DNA from: Hylemonella gracilis
GTDB lineage: Bacteria > Pseudomonadota > Gammaproteobacteria > Burkholderiales > Burkholderiaceae_C
Direction: 5' to 3'
NCBI RefSeq assembly: GCF_004328645.1
Contig: NZ_CP031395.1
Coordinates: 1,947,501 to 2,011,500, forward strand
Length of the DNA: 64,000 bases
The position numbers and the translations under genes were made by a program. This document shows, piece after piece, positions 56,383 through 64,000 of this stretch; within the stretch, counting starts at the first letter, position 1, and each line of letters opens with the position of its first letter. Below the pieces are notes generated by a model. It was not told where the DNA came from. It did not search any database and was given only the letters and a program-made list of their open reading frames with translations.

Positions 56383-57027
56383 TTACATCACATGCGCCAG
56401 CCAGGGCTTGGTGGCCAGGCGCTGCGCTTCGTAGGCCTGGATCTTGTCCTTGTGACGCAGGGTCAGGCCGATGTCGTCGAAGCCGTTGAGCAGGCAGTAC
56501 TTGCGAAAGGGCTGGACGTCGAAGGCGAGCTCTTCACCCCGCGGCTTGACGACCACCTGTCGCTCCAGGTCGATGGTGAGCTGGTAGCCGGGGAAGGCCG
56601 CGCATTCGTCGAACAGCTGCGCCACCGTGGCCTCGGGCAGCACGATGGGGAGCAGGCCGTTCTTGAAGCAGTTGTTGAAGAAGATGTCGGCGTAGCTGGG
56701 CGCGATGATGGCGCGAAAGCCGTACTGGTCGATCGCCCAGGGCGCGTGTTCACGCGACGAGCCGCAGCCGAAGTTCTGGCGCGCCAGCAGGACGGACGCA
56801 CCCTGGTAGCGGGGCTGGTTCAGGACGAAGTCCGGGTTGGGCTTGCGCGTGGCCGGGTCCTGGCCGGGGTAGCCCGGATCCAGGTAGCGCCATTCGTCGA
56901 ACAGGTTGGGGCCGAAGCCCGTGCGTTTGATCGACTTGAGGAACTGCTTGGGAATGATGGCGTCCGTGTCCACGTTGTCGCGGTCCATGGGAGCCACCAA
57001 GCCCTGATGCACGGTGAACTTTTGCAT
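56383..57027 (-). CDS. leuD: 3-isopropylmalate dehydratase small subunit
   Basis: With LeuC it isomerises 2- to 3-isopropylmalate. [20 protein letters not shown] and [49 protein letters not shown] are the swivel-domain blocks. At 214 residues it is standard. ATG 57027 ([18 protein letters not shown]) was chosen because the frame upstream is a shadow of the entericidin gene. Confidence 0.97.
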   Translation of the reverse strand: MQKFTVHQGLVAPMDRDNVDTDAIIPKQFLKSIKRTGFGPNLFDEWRYLDPGYPGQDPATRKPNPDFVLNQPRYQGASVLLARQNFGCGSSREHAPWAIDQYGFRAIIAPSYADIFFNNCFKNGLLPIVLPEATVAQLFDECAAFPGYQLTIDLERQVVVKPRGEELAFDVQPFRKYCLLNGFDDIGLTLRHKDKIQAYEAQRLATKPWLAHVM

Positions 57028-57034
57028 GGGCAGC

Positions 57035-57199
57035 TTATTTCGTGATGTCCTGGATCTTCTCGCCGGCCTTCTCGAGGCCCTTGCCGACGGAATGGCCAAT
57101 TTCCTTGGAATCTTCCTTGACGCCGGACCAGGTGCTGCCGCACGCGGCCAGGACCAGGCAGGTCGTGAGGGCGGTGAACCAAATGGTGATGCGTTTCAT
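57035..57199 (-). CDS. Entericidin A/B-family lipoprotein
   Basis: A 54-residue lipoprotein too short for most gene callers. A signal ([20 protein letters not shown]) ends in a lipobox LAAC, followed by [20 protein letters not shown] and [14 protein letters not shown]. This is the entericidin/EcnB pattern, a small cell-envelope lipoprotein linked to programmed lysis or envelope stress in E. coli. It lies between leuC and leuD, a location I recall as common in Burkholderiales. It is probably co-transcribed with the leu genes. Confidence 0.9.
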   Translation of the reverse strand: MKRITIWFTALTTCLVLAACGSTWSGVKEDSKEIGHSVGKGLEKAGEKIQDITK

Positions 57200-57261
57200 G
57201 GTGCTGTCCTTTCGTGGAGAAGCGGAGTGAACAGGGCGCGCTGATTTTGATTCATGCGCGC

Positions 57262-58683
57262 TCAGGCGATCGTGCGGATGTCGATGAAGTGGCCGTGCAC
57301 CGCCGCGGCCGCGGCCATGGCGGGGCTGACCAGGTGCGTACGGCCGCCCGCGCCTTGTCGGCCTTCGAAGTTGCGGTTGCTGGTGGAGGCGCAGCGCTCA
57401 CCCGGCTCCAGCCGGTCGGCGTTCATGGCCAGGCACATACTGCAGCCGGGTTCGCGCCACTCGAATCCCGCCGCCATGAAGATCTCGTGCAGGCCCTCGC
57501 GCTCGGCTTGCTCCTTGACCAGGCCTGAGCCGGGCACCACCAGGGCGAGCTTGATGTTCTTGGCCACTTTCTGGCCCAGCTTCTTGATCACGGCCGCGGC
57601 TTCGCGCATGTCCTCGATGCGGCTGTTGGTGCAGGAGCCGATGAAGACCTTGTCCACGTAAATGTCGTTCAAGGGTTTGCCCGGCTCGAGTGCCATGTAG
57701 TTGAGTGCGCGTTCGATGGCGCCGCGCTTGACGGCGTCTTTTTCCTTGTCCGGGTCGGGCACGCGGCCATCGATGCCCAGCACCATTTCGGGCGAGGTGC
57801 CCCAGGTCACCTGGGGCAGGATCTGCGCGGCATCGAGTTCGACCACGCGGTCGAATTTCGCGTCGGCGTCCGAGTGCAGGGTCTTCCAGTAGGCGACGGC
57901 CTGATCCCATTCCAGGCCGGTCGGTGCCATGGGTCGGCCCCGGACGTACTCGACGGTCTTCTCGTCCACGGCCACCAGGCCGGCGCGCGCGCCGGCCTCG
58001 ATGGCCATGTTGCAGACCGTCATGCGGCCTTCCATGCTCAGGGCGCGGATGGCCGAGCCCGCGAACTCGAGGGTGTAGCCCGTGCCTCCGGCGGTGCCGA
58101 TCTTGCCGATGATGGCCAGCACGATGTCCTTGGCCGTCACGCCCTTGGCCACCTGCCCCTCGACTTTGATCAGCATGTTCTTGGCCTTCTTGGCCAGCAG
58201 GGTCTGGGTGGCCATCACGTGCTCGACTTCGCTGGTGCCGATGCCATGGGCCAGCGCGCCGAAGGCGCCGTGGGTGCTGGTGTGGCTGTCGCCGCAGACC
58301 ACAGTCATGCCAGGCAAGGTCGCGCCGTTTTCCGGGCCGATCACGTGCACGATGCCCTGGCGCTTGCTCATGAAAGGGAAGAAGGCCGCCGCGCCATATT
58401 CCTTGACGTTCTTGTCCAGCGTGGAGATTTGCTCCTTGCTGATCGGGTCGGCGATGCCGTCATAACCGCGTTCCCAACCGTTGGTCGGAGTGTTGTGATC
58501 GGCGGTGGCGACAATCGAGCTGACGCGCCAAAGCTTGCGGCCGGCCTGGCGCAGGCCTTCGAAGGCCTGCGGGCTGGTGACTTCATGCACCAGATGGCGG
58601 TCGATGTAGAGGATGGCGGTGCCGTCTTCCTCGGTGTGGACGACGTGCTCGTCCCAGATCTTGTCGTAAAGCGTTTGTCCCAT
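57262..58683 (-). CDS. leuC: 3-isopropylmalate dehydratase large subunit
   Basis: The [4Fe-4S] subunit of isopropylmalate isomerase. Cluster cysteines lie in [17 protein letters not shown] and [74 protein letters not shown] and [12 protein letters not shown] are conserved. At 473 residues it is typical. It is the first of the minus-strand leuC-entericidin-leuD-leuB series and is divergent from arfB. Confidence 0.97.
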   Translation of the reverse strand: MGQTLYDKIWDEHVVHTEEDGTAILYIDRHLVHEVTSPQAFEGLRQAGRKLWRVSSIVATADHNTPTNGWERGYDGIADPISKEQISTLDKNVKEYGAAAFFPFMSKRQGIVHVIGPENGATLPGMTVVCGDSHTSTHGAFGALAHGIGTSEVEHVMATQTLLAKKAKNMLIKVEGQVAKGVTAKDIVLAIIGKIGTAGGTGYTLEFAGSAIRALSMEGRMTVCNMAIEAGARAGLVAVDEKTVEYVRGRPMAPTGLEWDQAVAYWKTLHSDADAKFDRVVELDAAQILPQVTWGTSPEMVLGIDGRVPDPDKEKDAVKRGAIERALNYMALEPGKPLNDIYVDKVFIGSCTNSRIEDMREAAAVIKKLGQKVAKNIKLALVVPGSGLVKEQAEREGLHEIFMAAGFEWREPGCSMCLAMNADRLEPGERCASTSNRNFEGRQGAGGRTHLVSPAMAAAAAVHGHFIDIRTIA

Positions 58684-58814
58684 GGTGGCTACTTTGCGTG
58701 AGTCTCTGGAGAAAGAGGCATTTTATGCGGGGCGGGTGGCGGGCATTCCCGCGGCGCTGGCGCCGGTGTGCCCGCGGGGATTTGAGAGGATGGTTTTGTG
58801 GCAAGCTCAGCGCC

Positions 58815-59207
58815 ATGCCCATCCCCGAACATGAAGTCGAATTCAGCGCCATGCGCGCCCAGGGGCCGGGCGGGCAGAACGTGAACAAGGTGTCGAGCGC
58901 GGTGCATCTGCGTTTCGATATCCGGGCGTCCTCCTTGCCTCAGTACGTGAAAGACCGGCTGCTGGCCTGGCCGGACCAGCGTGTCAGCAAGGAGGGCGTG
59001 GTGGTCATCAAGGCGCAGACGGCACGGACCCAGGAAAAGAACAAGGCCGAGGCCTGGGCGCGGCTGCTGGAACTGGTGGCCGCCGCCTCGCACCTGCCCA
59101 GAGTTCGCCGCGCCACGAAACCCACGCGGGGGTCCACGCTGCGTCGGCTGAAGAGCAAGACCGTGCGCGCCGAGGTCAAGGCGGGCCGAGGCAGGGTGGT
59201 GGACTGA
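58815..59207 (+). CDS. arfB: Alternative ribosome-rescue factor ArfB (peptidyl-tRNA hydrolase)
   Basis: Rescues ribosomes stalled without a stop codon by hydrolysing peptidyl-tRNA. AMRAQGPGGQNVNKVSSAVHLRFD carries the catalytic GGQ. The basic tail (ATKPTRGSTLRRLKSKTVRAEVKAGRGRV) inserts in the mRNA channel. At 130 residues it is standard. ATG 58815 gives MPIPEHEVEFSAMRAQGPGG. Confidence 0.95.
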   Translation: MPIPEHEVEFSAMRAQGPGGQNVNKVSSAVHLRFDIRASSLPQYVKDRLLAWPDQRVSKEGVVVIKAQTARTQEKNKAEAWARLLELVAAASHLPRVRRATKPTRGSTLRRLKSKTVRAEVKAGRGRVVD

Positions 59208-59243
59208 AGACGGCGTCGCTACGTCAGGCGTCGCCAGGATGGG

Positions 59244-59918
59244 TCAGCGCTGAAGAAAGGCTGGCACGCCGCGCCCCTGCGCAGCCAGGAAACGCATCAT
59301 CGGGTCGACCACTGCGCGCACCGCCGTCCGTTCGCCCACGCGGTCGCGCCAGGCCACGAGGCGTGGCGTGGCGCCGGTCATGCCGGCGCCCTTGCGGTCG
59401 GCGAACACATGGGCCATGTAGAAGGCAATGTCGGCGTAGGAGTAGGGGCCGGCCAGGTACTCGCGCGTCGCCAACAGATCGTCCATGTCTCTGTAAAAAC
59501 TGGCGCACGCTGCACAGGCCGCGACCGCCGGGGCGCTCTGCATGTCGTGCTGCAGGCCGAAAAGCCGGACCACGTTGGGGAAGAACACTTCGTCGGACTT
59601 CTGCTCCAACTGCCGCGCGCAGGCCCGTTCGGCGATGTCCCGGGGCCACAGCGCGAGGTGCGTGGGGCCGGGGTAGCGGTCTTCGAGGTACTCGAAGATC
59701 TGCGTCGAATCGAACAGCGCCACCGCCTCGTCGACCAGCACAGGCACCTGCAGCTTGACCGGGTTGACCCGCAGCACCTCTGGGTGCTTGGGCTCGTAGG
59801 CATCGTCGGTCGTGAAGGGCACCATGACCAGTTCGAAGGCCAGGCCTTTTTCGCGGGCCGCGATCTCGACCTTGGCGCCGAACATGCTCAAGGGGCCGGA
59901 GTAGATCCAAGTTTTCAT
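59244..59918 (-). CDS. Glutathione S-transferase-family protein
   Basis: A 224-residue GST-fold protein. The thioredoxin-like domain has TWIYSGPLSMFGAKVEIAAREKGLAFELVMVPF, VNPVKLQVPVLVDEAVALFDSTQIFEYLEDRYP with the glutathione-binding cis-proline and ST/E residues. The helical domain has TREYLAGPYSYADIAFYMAHVFADRKG. Substrate is unknown. It follows ppx after 55 bp on the same strand. Confidence 0.9.
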   Translation of the reverse strand: MKTWIYSGPLSMFGAKVEIAAREKGLAFELVMVPFTTDDAYEPKHPEVLRVNPVKLQVPVLVDEAVALFDSTQIFEYLEDRYPGPTHLALWPRDIAERACARQLEQKSDEVFFPNVVRLFGLQHDMQSAPAVAACAACASFYRDMDDLLATREYLAGPYSYADIAFYMAHVFADRKGAGMTGATPRLVAWRDRVGERTAVRAVVDPMMRFLAAQGRGVPAFLQR

Positions 59919-59973
59919 GGACTCGACTTCACCAGAAATCGGCGCGCGGCGCATCGGGTCCAGACCCGGAGTT

Positions 59974-61518
59974 TCAGGCCTCAGCCTGCGCACCGCGCCT
60001 CGATGGCCCAGGCCGTTTTCGCCCAGGCTTGTGCTTCCTCATGCACCAGCCAGGCGGATTGCGGCCAGGCGCGGCCCCAGCCGGGGGATATTCGAACCGG
60101 ACTTCGCGCGCGCCATCCCAGCTCAGCCGCAGGCCCTGCAGGTCGGGGTCACGGCGCGCGTGGCAGAGGATGACGGCCAGCCGCAACGCCAGCAGTTGCA
60201 GCACGAAGTCGGGATCGTCGAGCTGCAGGCCCTCCAGCTTGCGCAGCTTGCCGCGATGGCCCAGGACAAGCTGGCTCAGACGGTGCAACTCGTTCATGGT
60301 GAAGCCGGCGGCGTCCGCGTTGTCCAGGATGTAGGCACCGTGCCGGTGGTAGTCGGTGTGCGAGATGGCGCTGCCGATCTCGTGCAGTTGCGCGGCCCAG
60401 TTCAGCTTGCGCAGGTGGCGGTCCAGTTCGTCCTGTTCCAGCGGGCCATGGTCACGCACCAGGGAGAGCAGCAGGAATTCGGTGACCCGACCCACGCGCT
60501 GGGCCTGGCGCTCGTCCACGCCAAAGGTGTGGGCCAGCCGCTGCACGCTGAGGCTGCGCTGATCGCTCTGGGCGTGTTCGCGGTCCAGCAGGTCCACCAG
60601 CGCGCCATGGCGCAGCGCACCCTGGGCAACGTGCATCTCGTCGAGCTGCAGCAGCGAAAAAACGGCGCGCAGCACGGACAGGCCGCCACCGATGACGGCG
60701 CGGCGGTCTTCCTTGATGCCATCGAGCCGCAGGCGCGAGGCGTCGCCCGCCTTGAGGAGCTTGTCCAGCAACCAGTCCAGCCCTTCCCGGGTGATGCGTT
60801 GCGCGGGCAGGCCTGCGCGGGGATTGAATTCGGCGTCCAGCACGTCGCCGACCGCGCCCACCGTGCCCGAGGCACCGTAGACCGTGTCCCAGCCGCCTTC
60901 ACCTTGGCTCGCGGGCTGGCAGTGGCCCAGCACCTCCTCCAGCACGGCCCGGGCCGCGACCTCGGCCGTCTCGAAAGCGTCGGTGCTGAACAGGCCCTCG
61001 GGGAAATAACGCATGGACCAGGCCACGCTGCCCACATGGTAGGAGTCCATGAAGCGCGGGCGCCGACCCTGGCCCAGGATCAGCTCGGTCGATCGTCCAC
61101 CGATGTCCACCACCAGACGGCGCTCGCTGGACTGGGGCAGCAGATGGGTGACGCCCTGATAGATCAGACGCGCTTCTTCGCGGCCCGAAACCACCTCGAT
61201 CGGGAAGCCGAGCAAGGACTGGGCTCGGCTCAGGAACTCGTCCCGGTTGCGGGCTTCGCGCAGTGTCTGTGTCGCGACCGCGCGCACCTGTGCCCGCTTG
61301 AAGCCGGCCAGCCGCTCGGCGAAACGGCCCAGGCAGTCCCAGCCGCGCTGCATGGCCTCCTGGGTGAGGTTGCGATCGTCGTCCAGGCCATTGCCCTGGC
61401 GCACGGTTTCCTTGAGGTATTCGCGACGCTTGAGCAGGCCGTGATCGAGTTGGGCGATTTCGAGTCGGAAGCTGTTGGAGCCCAGGTCGATCGCGGCGAG
61501 TTCGGTTCCGTTTTTCAT
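59974..61518 (-). CDS. ppx: Exopolyphosphatase, Ppx/GppA family
   Basis: Releases phosphate from polyphosphate ends or hydrolyses pppGpp. LAAIDLGSNSFRLEIAQLD is the P-loop-like start; ATQTLREARNRDEFL and RLVVDIGGRSTELILGQG are the second phosphate-binding region. GGGLSVLRAVFSLLQLDEMHVAQGALRHGALVDLL and the C-terminal HD-like part (HEIGSAISHTDYHRHGAYILDNADAAGFTMNELHRLSQLVLGHRGK) give the two-domain Ppx type. At 514 residues it is full length. The pair with GST is probably an operon. Confidence 0.94.
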   Translation of the reverse strand: MKNGTELAAIDLGSNSFRLEIAQLDHGLLKRREYLKETVRQGNGLDDDRNLTQEAMQRGWDCLGRFAERLAGFKRAQVRAVATQTLREARNRDEFLSRAQSLLGFPIEVVSGREEARLIYQGVTHLLPQSSERRLVVDIGGRSTELILGQGRRPRFMDSYHVGSVAWSMRYFPEGLFSTDAFETAEVAARAVLEEVLGHCQPASQGEGGWDTVYGASGTVGAVGDVLDAEFNPRAGLPAQRITREGLDWLLDKLLKAGDASRLRLDGIKEDRRAVIGGGLSVLRAVFSLLQLDEMHVAQGALRHGALVDLLDREHAQSDQRSLSVQRLAHTFGVDERQAQRVGRVTEFLLLSLVRDHGPLEQDELDRHLRKLNWAAQLHEIGSAISHTDYHRHGAYILDNADAAGFTMNELHRLSQLVLGHRGKLRKLEGLQLDDPDFVLQLLALRLAVILCHARRDPDLQGLRLSWDGAREVRFEYPPAGAAPGRNPPGWCMRKHKPGRKRPGPSRRGAQAEA

Positions 61519-61591
61519 GTCTGGGCCGCACTATATGGCAGGCATGTGACGAAACGGTGATGGGCTTTGGTGTGGCGTGGTCCAAATCAGG

Positions 61592-61653
61592 GCACCCGCG
61601 GAACTGGCTTTGCCAGGCCGCCGGGTGCGCCCCCTCCGCTTGCGGGAGGGGGG
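61592..61653. repeat. Hairpin repeat, copy B (phoX-ppx gap)
   Basis: GCACCC, GCGG and CTGGC pair with GCCAG, CCGC and GGGTGC around TTT (61592-61628). A second stem, CCCCCTCCGC/GCGGGAGGGGG, follows (61630-61653). Compared with copy A, the stem changes CCGGC/GCCGG to CTGGC/GCCAG and GTGG/CCAC to GCGG/CCGC. Confidence 0.75.
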
Positions 61654-61701
61654 AGGCGCAGCGCCCAACGAGGCGCGTAGCCTGGGGGTAGCTTTTCTAA
61701 T

Positions 61702-63912
61702 TCACACCCCGACTTTTCCGCCATCGTCGCGCGTGATCACCAGGGTGGCGGAACGCGGGCGGGCCTGGCCGCCATCGGGCCAGTGGCTCTCGAACTTGGA
61801 CGGGTCGCCGATGTCCGCGTCCGGGGTGTTTTCGCCCGGGTGCTGGATGTTGATGAAGAGCGCGCGGCCATCGCCCGATTCGGCGATGCCGGTGATCTCG
61901 CAGCCCTTGGGGCCGACGAGGAAGCGCTGCAACTGCGTGCCCTTCTGGCCGGGTTGCGCGCCGACGTAGGTGTCTTGCGTGCGGGTGTTGCCCGGGCTCA
62001 CGTTGACCAGGGTCTGCTTGCCACCGTCGCCCACCAGGCCGGGAACGGCCGCCAGCAGCATGCAGTTCGTGACGTCGGTGTAGGCGCCGTCGTCGGTTTC
62101 CAGCCAAGCCAGGCCCGGCACGGCTTGGCTGAACCAAAGGCCATCGGGGCTGGAGAAGTCGTTGTCCGCCGTCAGGCCCGACAGGTTCACGTCAGGCGAG
62201 CTGCCGGCGCGCGCGCCGAAGAGGTAAACGTCCCACTGGAAGGCGAGGGAGGTCGGCTTGCCACCCGCGTCGGCGAAGCGCACGATGTGCCCGTTGGGGT
62301 TGCCCCATTGGTCTTCCTTCTTGCCACCGTCCTTGCCGGTCTTGGGGTCGTTGTAATAACGCGGGTTGGCCGGGCTGGTCTTGTCGATGGGGCGCGAGCG
62401 GGCGTTGGTGTTGGTCAGTGTGACGTAGACGTCGCCGGTGCGCGGATTGGCCGCGGCCCATTCGGGGCGGTCCATGCGCGTGGCGCCGACGGCGTCCGCC
62501 GCCAGACGTGCGTGCACCAGCACATCGGCCTGGCTGGCGAAGGCATAACTCTTGTTGTCGGCGTCGATGCCGTTCTTGCCGAAGCTCAGTTCCAGCCATT
62601 CGCCGCTGCCGTCGTCCTTGAACTTGGCGACGTAGAGCGTGCCCGCGTCCATGTACTTGTCACCCGCGGCCAGGCCCTTGCCGGTGTCCTTCGGGTCCCA
62701 GTTGCGCGCGGAGACGAATTTGTAGATGTACTCGTTGCGCGCGTCGTCACCCATGTACCAGACCAGGGGCTGACCGGGCACGACCGGGCCCAGGCAGGCG
62801 CCTTCGTGGCCGAAGCGGCCCAGGGCGGTGCGTTTTTTCGGCGTGCTCTTGGGATTGAAGGGGTCGATTTCCACCACCCAGCCATAGGTGTTGGCGACGT
62901 TGCGGTAGTCCGCCGTGGGATGGGCGCCGCGCACCTCGGTGTTCCAGCGGGCGTAGAGGTCATCGTCACCCACCGTGGCCCAGCCCTCGCGGCCGGTGCC
63001 CGCGACGCCGTAGCGCTTGAAGGCCGCGAGTTCCTTGGCGCTGCGCTGGGCATCGTCGGCGGCCAGGCGGCGGAAGTAGCCGGCCCAGTTTTCCTCGCAG
63101 GTCAGGTAGGTGCCCCAGGGGGTGGTGCCGTTGGCGCAGTTGTTCACGGTGCCCCGGGTCTTGCTGCCGTCGGGCGCGTACTTGGTCTTCACGAAGTCGG
63201 TGCCCGCGACGGGGCCGGAGAGCACCATCTCGGTCAAGGTATGGATGCGGCGGTTGTAGCGCGAATCCTGGCTGTAGCTCCAGGACTGGCCTTTGCTGCG
63301 CGTTTCGATCACGCTCACGCCATGCAGGTAGAACTCGCGCTGGACTTCACGCGCATCGGTGCGACGGGCCTCGTCCTTTGCTCCGGCGATGGTCTGGCCG
63401 GCAACGTGCAGGAAAGCGGGTGTGATGGCTTCGTGGTTCATCACCAGCAGGCCGCGCTCGGCCGCCCGCGGCGCCCAGTGGCCTTGCGCGTCCATGCCGA
63501 ACCAGGTCATGCCGTCATGGTGGTCACCCGCGCGACGGTCGTAGCTGGCCGGATCGTCCGTGCCGTCATTCTTGTAGGCCGGGACGCCCGCGGCGATCGG
63601 GTCGCCCAGGCGGTAGAGCACGCGGGCCGTGTAACCCGGCGGCACCGCCACCCGGTCGTCCAGATGCTTGGCCACGGTGCCGAAACTCAGGCTGGGCGCC
63701 GCGCTGCGCGCGTCCGCCGCGGCGGCGATCGTGGAATAGCCGAGACCGCCGATGCCGCCCAGCATGGCGGCGCCTGCGGTTCCAGCGCGCAGCAGGCCGC
63801 GACGGCTGATGCGCGTGGCGATCAGCGTTTCCAGCGCGGTCTCGCGGCTGGGGTTGTGGCCGATGTCATCGGGATCGATGGCGGGGGTGAAGGGCGTGTG
63901 GCTTAGGTTCAT
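61702..63912 (-). CDS. PhoX-family (DUF839) phosphatase, Tat-exported
   Basis: A 736-residue periplasmic calcium-dependent phosphatase type. The twin-arginine signal is ISRRGLLRAGTAGAAMLGGIG. The DUF839 body has RVLYRLGDPIAAGVPAYKNDG, HHDGMTWFGMDAQG, GLLVMNHEAITPAFLHVAG, NNCANGTTPWGTYLTCEENWAGYF and CMLLAAVPGL. It ends GENTPDADIGDPSKFESHWPDGGQARPRSATLVITRDDGG. It fits PhoX, which releases phosphate from organic esters, though no activity is proven. ATG 63912 (MNLSHTPFTPAIDPDDIGHN) was chosen because the frame further upstream is not family-like. It is upstream of ppx on the same strand. Confidence 0.92.
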   Translation of the reverse strand: MNLSHTPFTPAIDPDDIGHNPSRETALETLIATRISRRGLLRAGTAGAAMLGGIGGLGYSTIAAAADARSAAPSLSFGTVAKHLDDRVAVPPGYTARVLYRLGDPIAAGVPAYKNDGTDDPASYDRRAGDHHDGMTWFGMDAQGHWAPRAAERGLLVMNHEAITPAFLHVAGQTIAGAKDEARRTDAREVQREFYLHGVSVIETRSKGQSWSYSQDSRYNRRIHTLTEMVLSGPVAGTDFVKTKYAPDGSKTRGTVNNCANGTTPWGTYLTCEENWAGYFRRLAADDAQRSAKELAAFKRYGVAGTGREGWATVGDDDLYARWNTEVRGAHPTADYRNVANTYGWVVEIDPFNPKSTPKKRTALGRFGHEGACLGPVVPGQPLVWYMGDDARNEYIYKFVSARNWDPKDTGKGLAAGDKYMDAGTLYVAKFKDDGSGEWLELSFGKNGIDADNKSYAFASQADVLVHARLAADAVGATRMDRPEWAAANPRTGDVYVTLTNTNARSRPIDKTSPANPRYYNDPKTGKDGGKKEDQWGNPNGHIVRFADAGGKPTSLAFQWDVYLFGARAGSSPDVNLSGLTADNDFSSPDGLWFSQAVPGLAWLETDDGAYTDVTNCMLLAAVPGLVGDGGKQTLVNVSPGNTRTQDTYVGAQPGQKGTQLQRFLVGPKGCEITGIAESGDGRALFINIQHPGENTPDADIGDPSKFESHWPDGGQARPRSATLVITRDDGGKVGV

Positions 63913-64000
63913 GATGCGGGCCTTGTCATCAGGGGAGTCATCGGAGCGGAGCGCGCGCAAGGGGCGGCGGCGGGCGCTGCAAAAGCGGGCCCATCTTGGG

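Overview
The window is a GC-rich (about two-thirds G+C by eye) bacterial chromosome segment. Gene content and order match betaproteobacteria of the order Burkholderiales, most like Comamonadaceae. Diagnostic orders are rne/rluC divergent; yceD-rpmF-plsX-fabH-fabD-fabG-acpP-fabF; rpoE-rseA-degP-lepA-lepB-rnc-era-recO-pdxJ-acpS-nagZ; trpF-trpB-trpA-accD; and leuC-entericidin-leuD-leuB-asd-fimV-truA. The placement is inferred from synteny and protein resemblance, not from a database search.

Layout. 1-2.5 kb: end of hemY and a degenerate GGDEF protein. 2.6-8.9 kb: rne, divergent from rluC-HAD phosphatase-sppA across a 600-bp leader region. 8.9-13.7 kb (minus): a beta-barrel protein, a PAS/GAF/GGDEF/EAL protein, a tetrapyrrole-methylase-fold methyltransferase and maf. 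13.8-20.6 kb (plus): yceD, rpmF and the type II fatty-acid cluster. 20.6-32.9 kb (plus): the envelope-stress sigma operon, then the lepA-to-nagZ housekeeping run. 32.9-41.1 kb is the most accessory-looking part: RidA, a FeaR-like AraC regulator, two convergent acetamidase/formamidase paralogues around a structured inverted-repeat element, an ABC importer with a fused permease-ATPase, and a metallo-hydrolase flanked by direct repeats of the lysS 3' end. 41-51.9 kb: lysS, yggT, accD, trpABF, truA, fimV, asd. 52-55.1 kb: small DUF2798 and cupin genes, a BTAD-type regulator and a DUF4242 protein. 55.2-58.7 kb: leuB, leuD, an entericidin-like lipoprotein and leuC. 58.8-63.9 kb: arfB, a GST, ppx and a Tat-exported PhoX-type phosphatase.

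How the genes work together. The fab cluster plus accD and acpS makes and activates acyl carrier protein and extends fatty acids. rpoE, rseA and degP form an envelope-stress module; rseB is not at its usual place. trp, leu and asd genes cover amino-acid biosynthesis. The solute-binding protein, fused transporter and second amidase form one minus-strand operon and probably import and hydrolyse an amide or amino-acid-like compound.

Two cross-cutting observations matter most. (1) Five genes (rluC, the methyltransferase, recO, the AraC regulator, amidase 1) are each broken by the same kind of lesion: one missing base in a G or C run. This points to homopolymer under-calling in the assembly, or less likely to real decay. 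(2) Several non-coding structures recur: a three-copy hairpin repeat with compensatory changes, a cloverleaf-like inverted repeat between the amidases, and a 510-bp AT-rich structured gap holding a LexA-type box upstream of lepA. No tRNA, rRNA, CRISPR array, transposase or phage gene was recognised.
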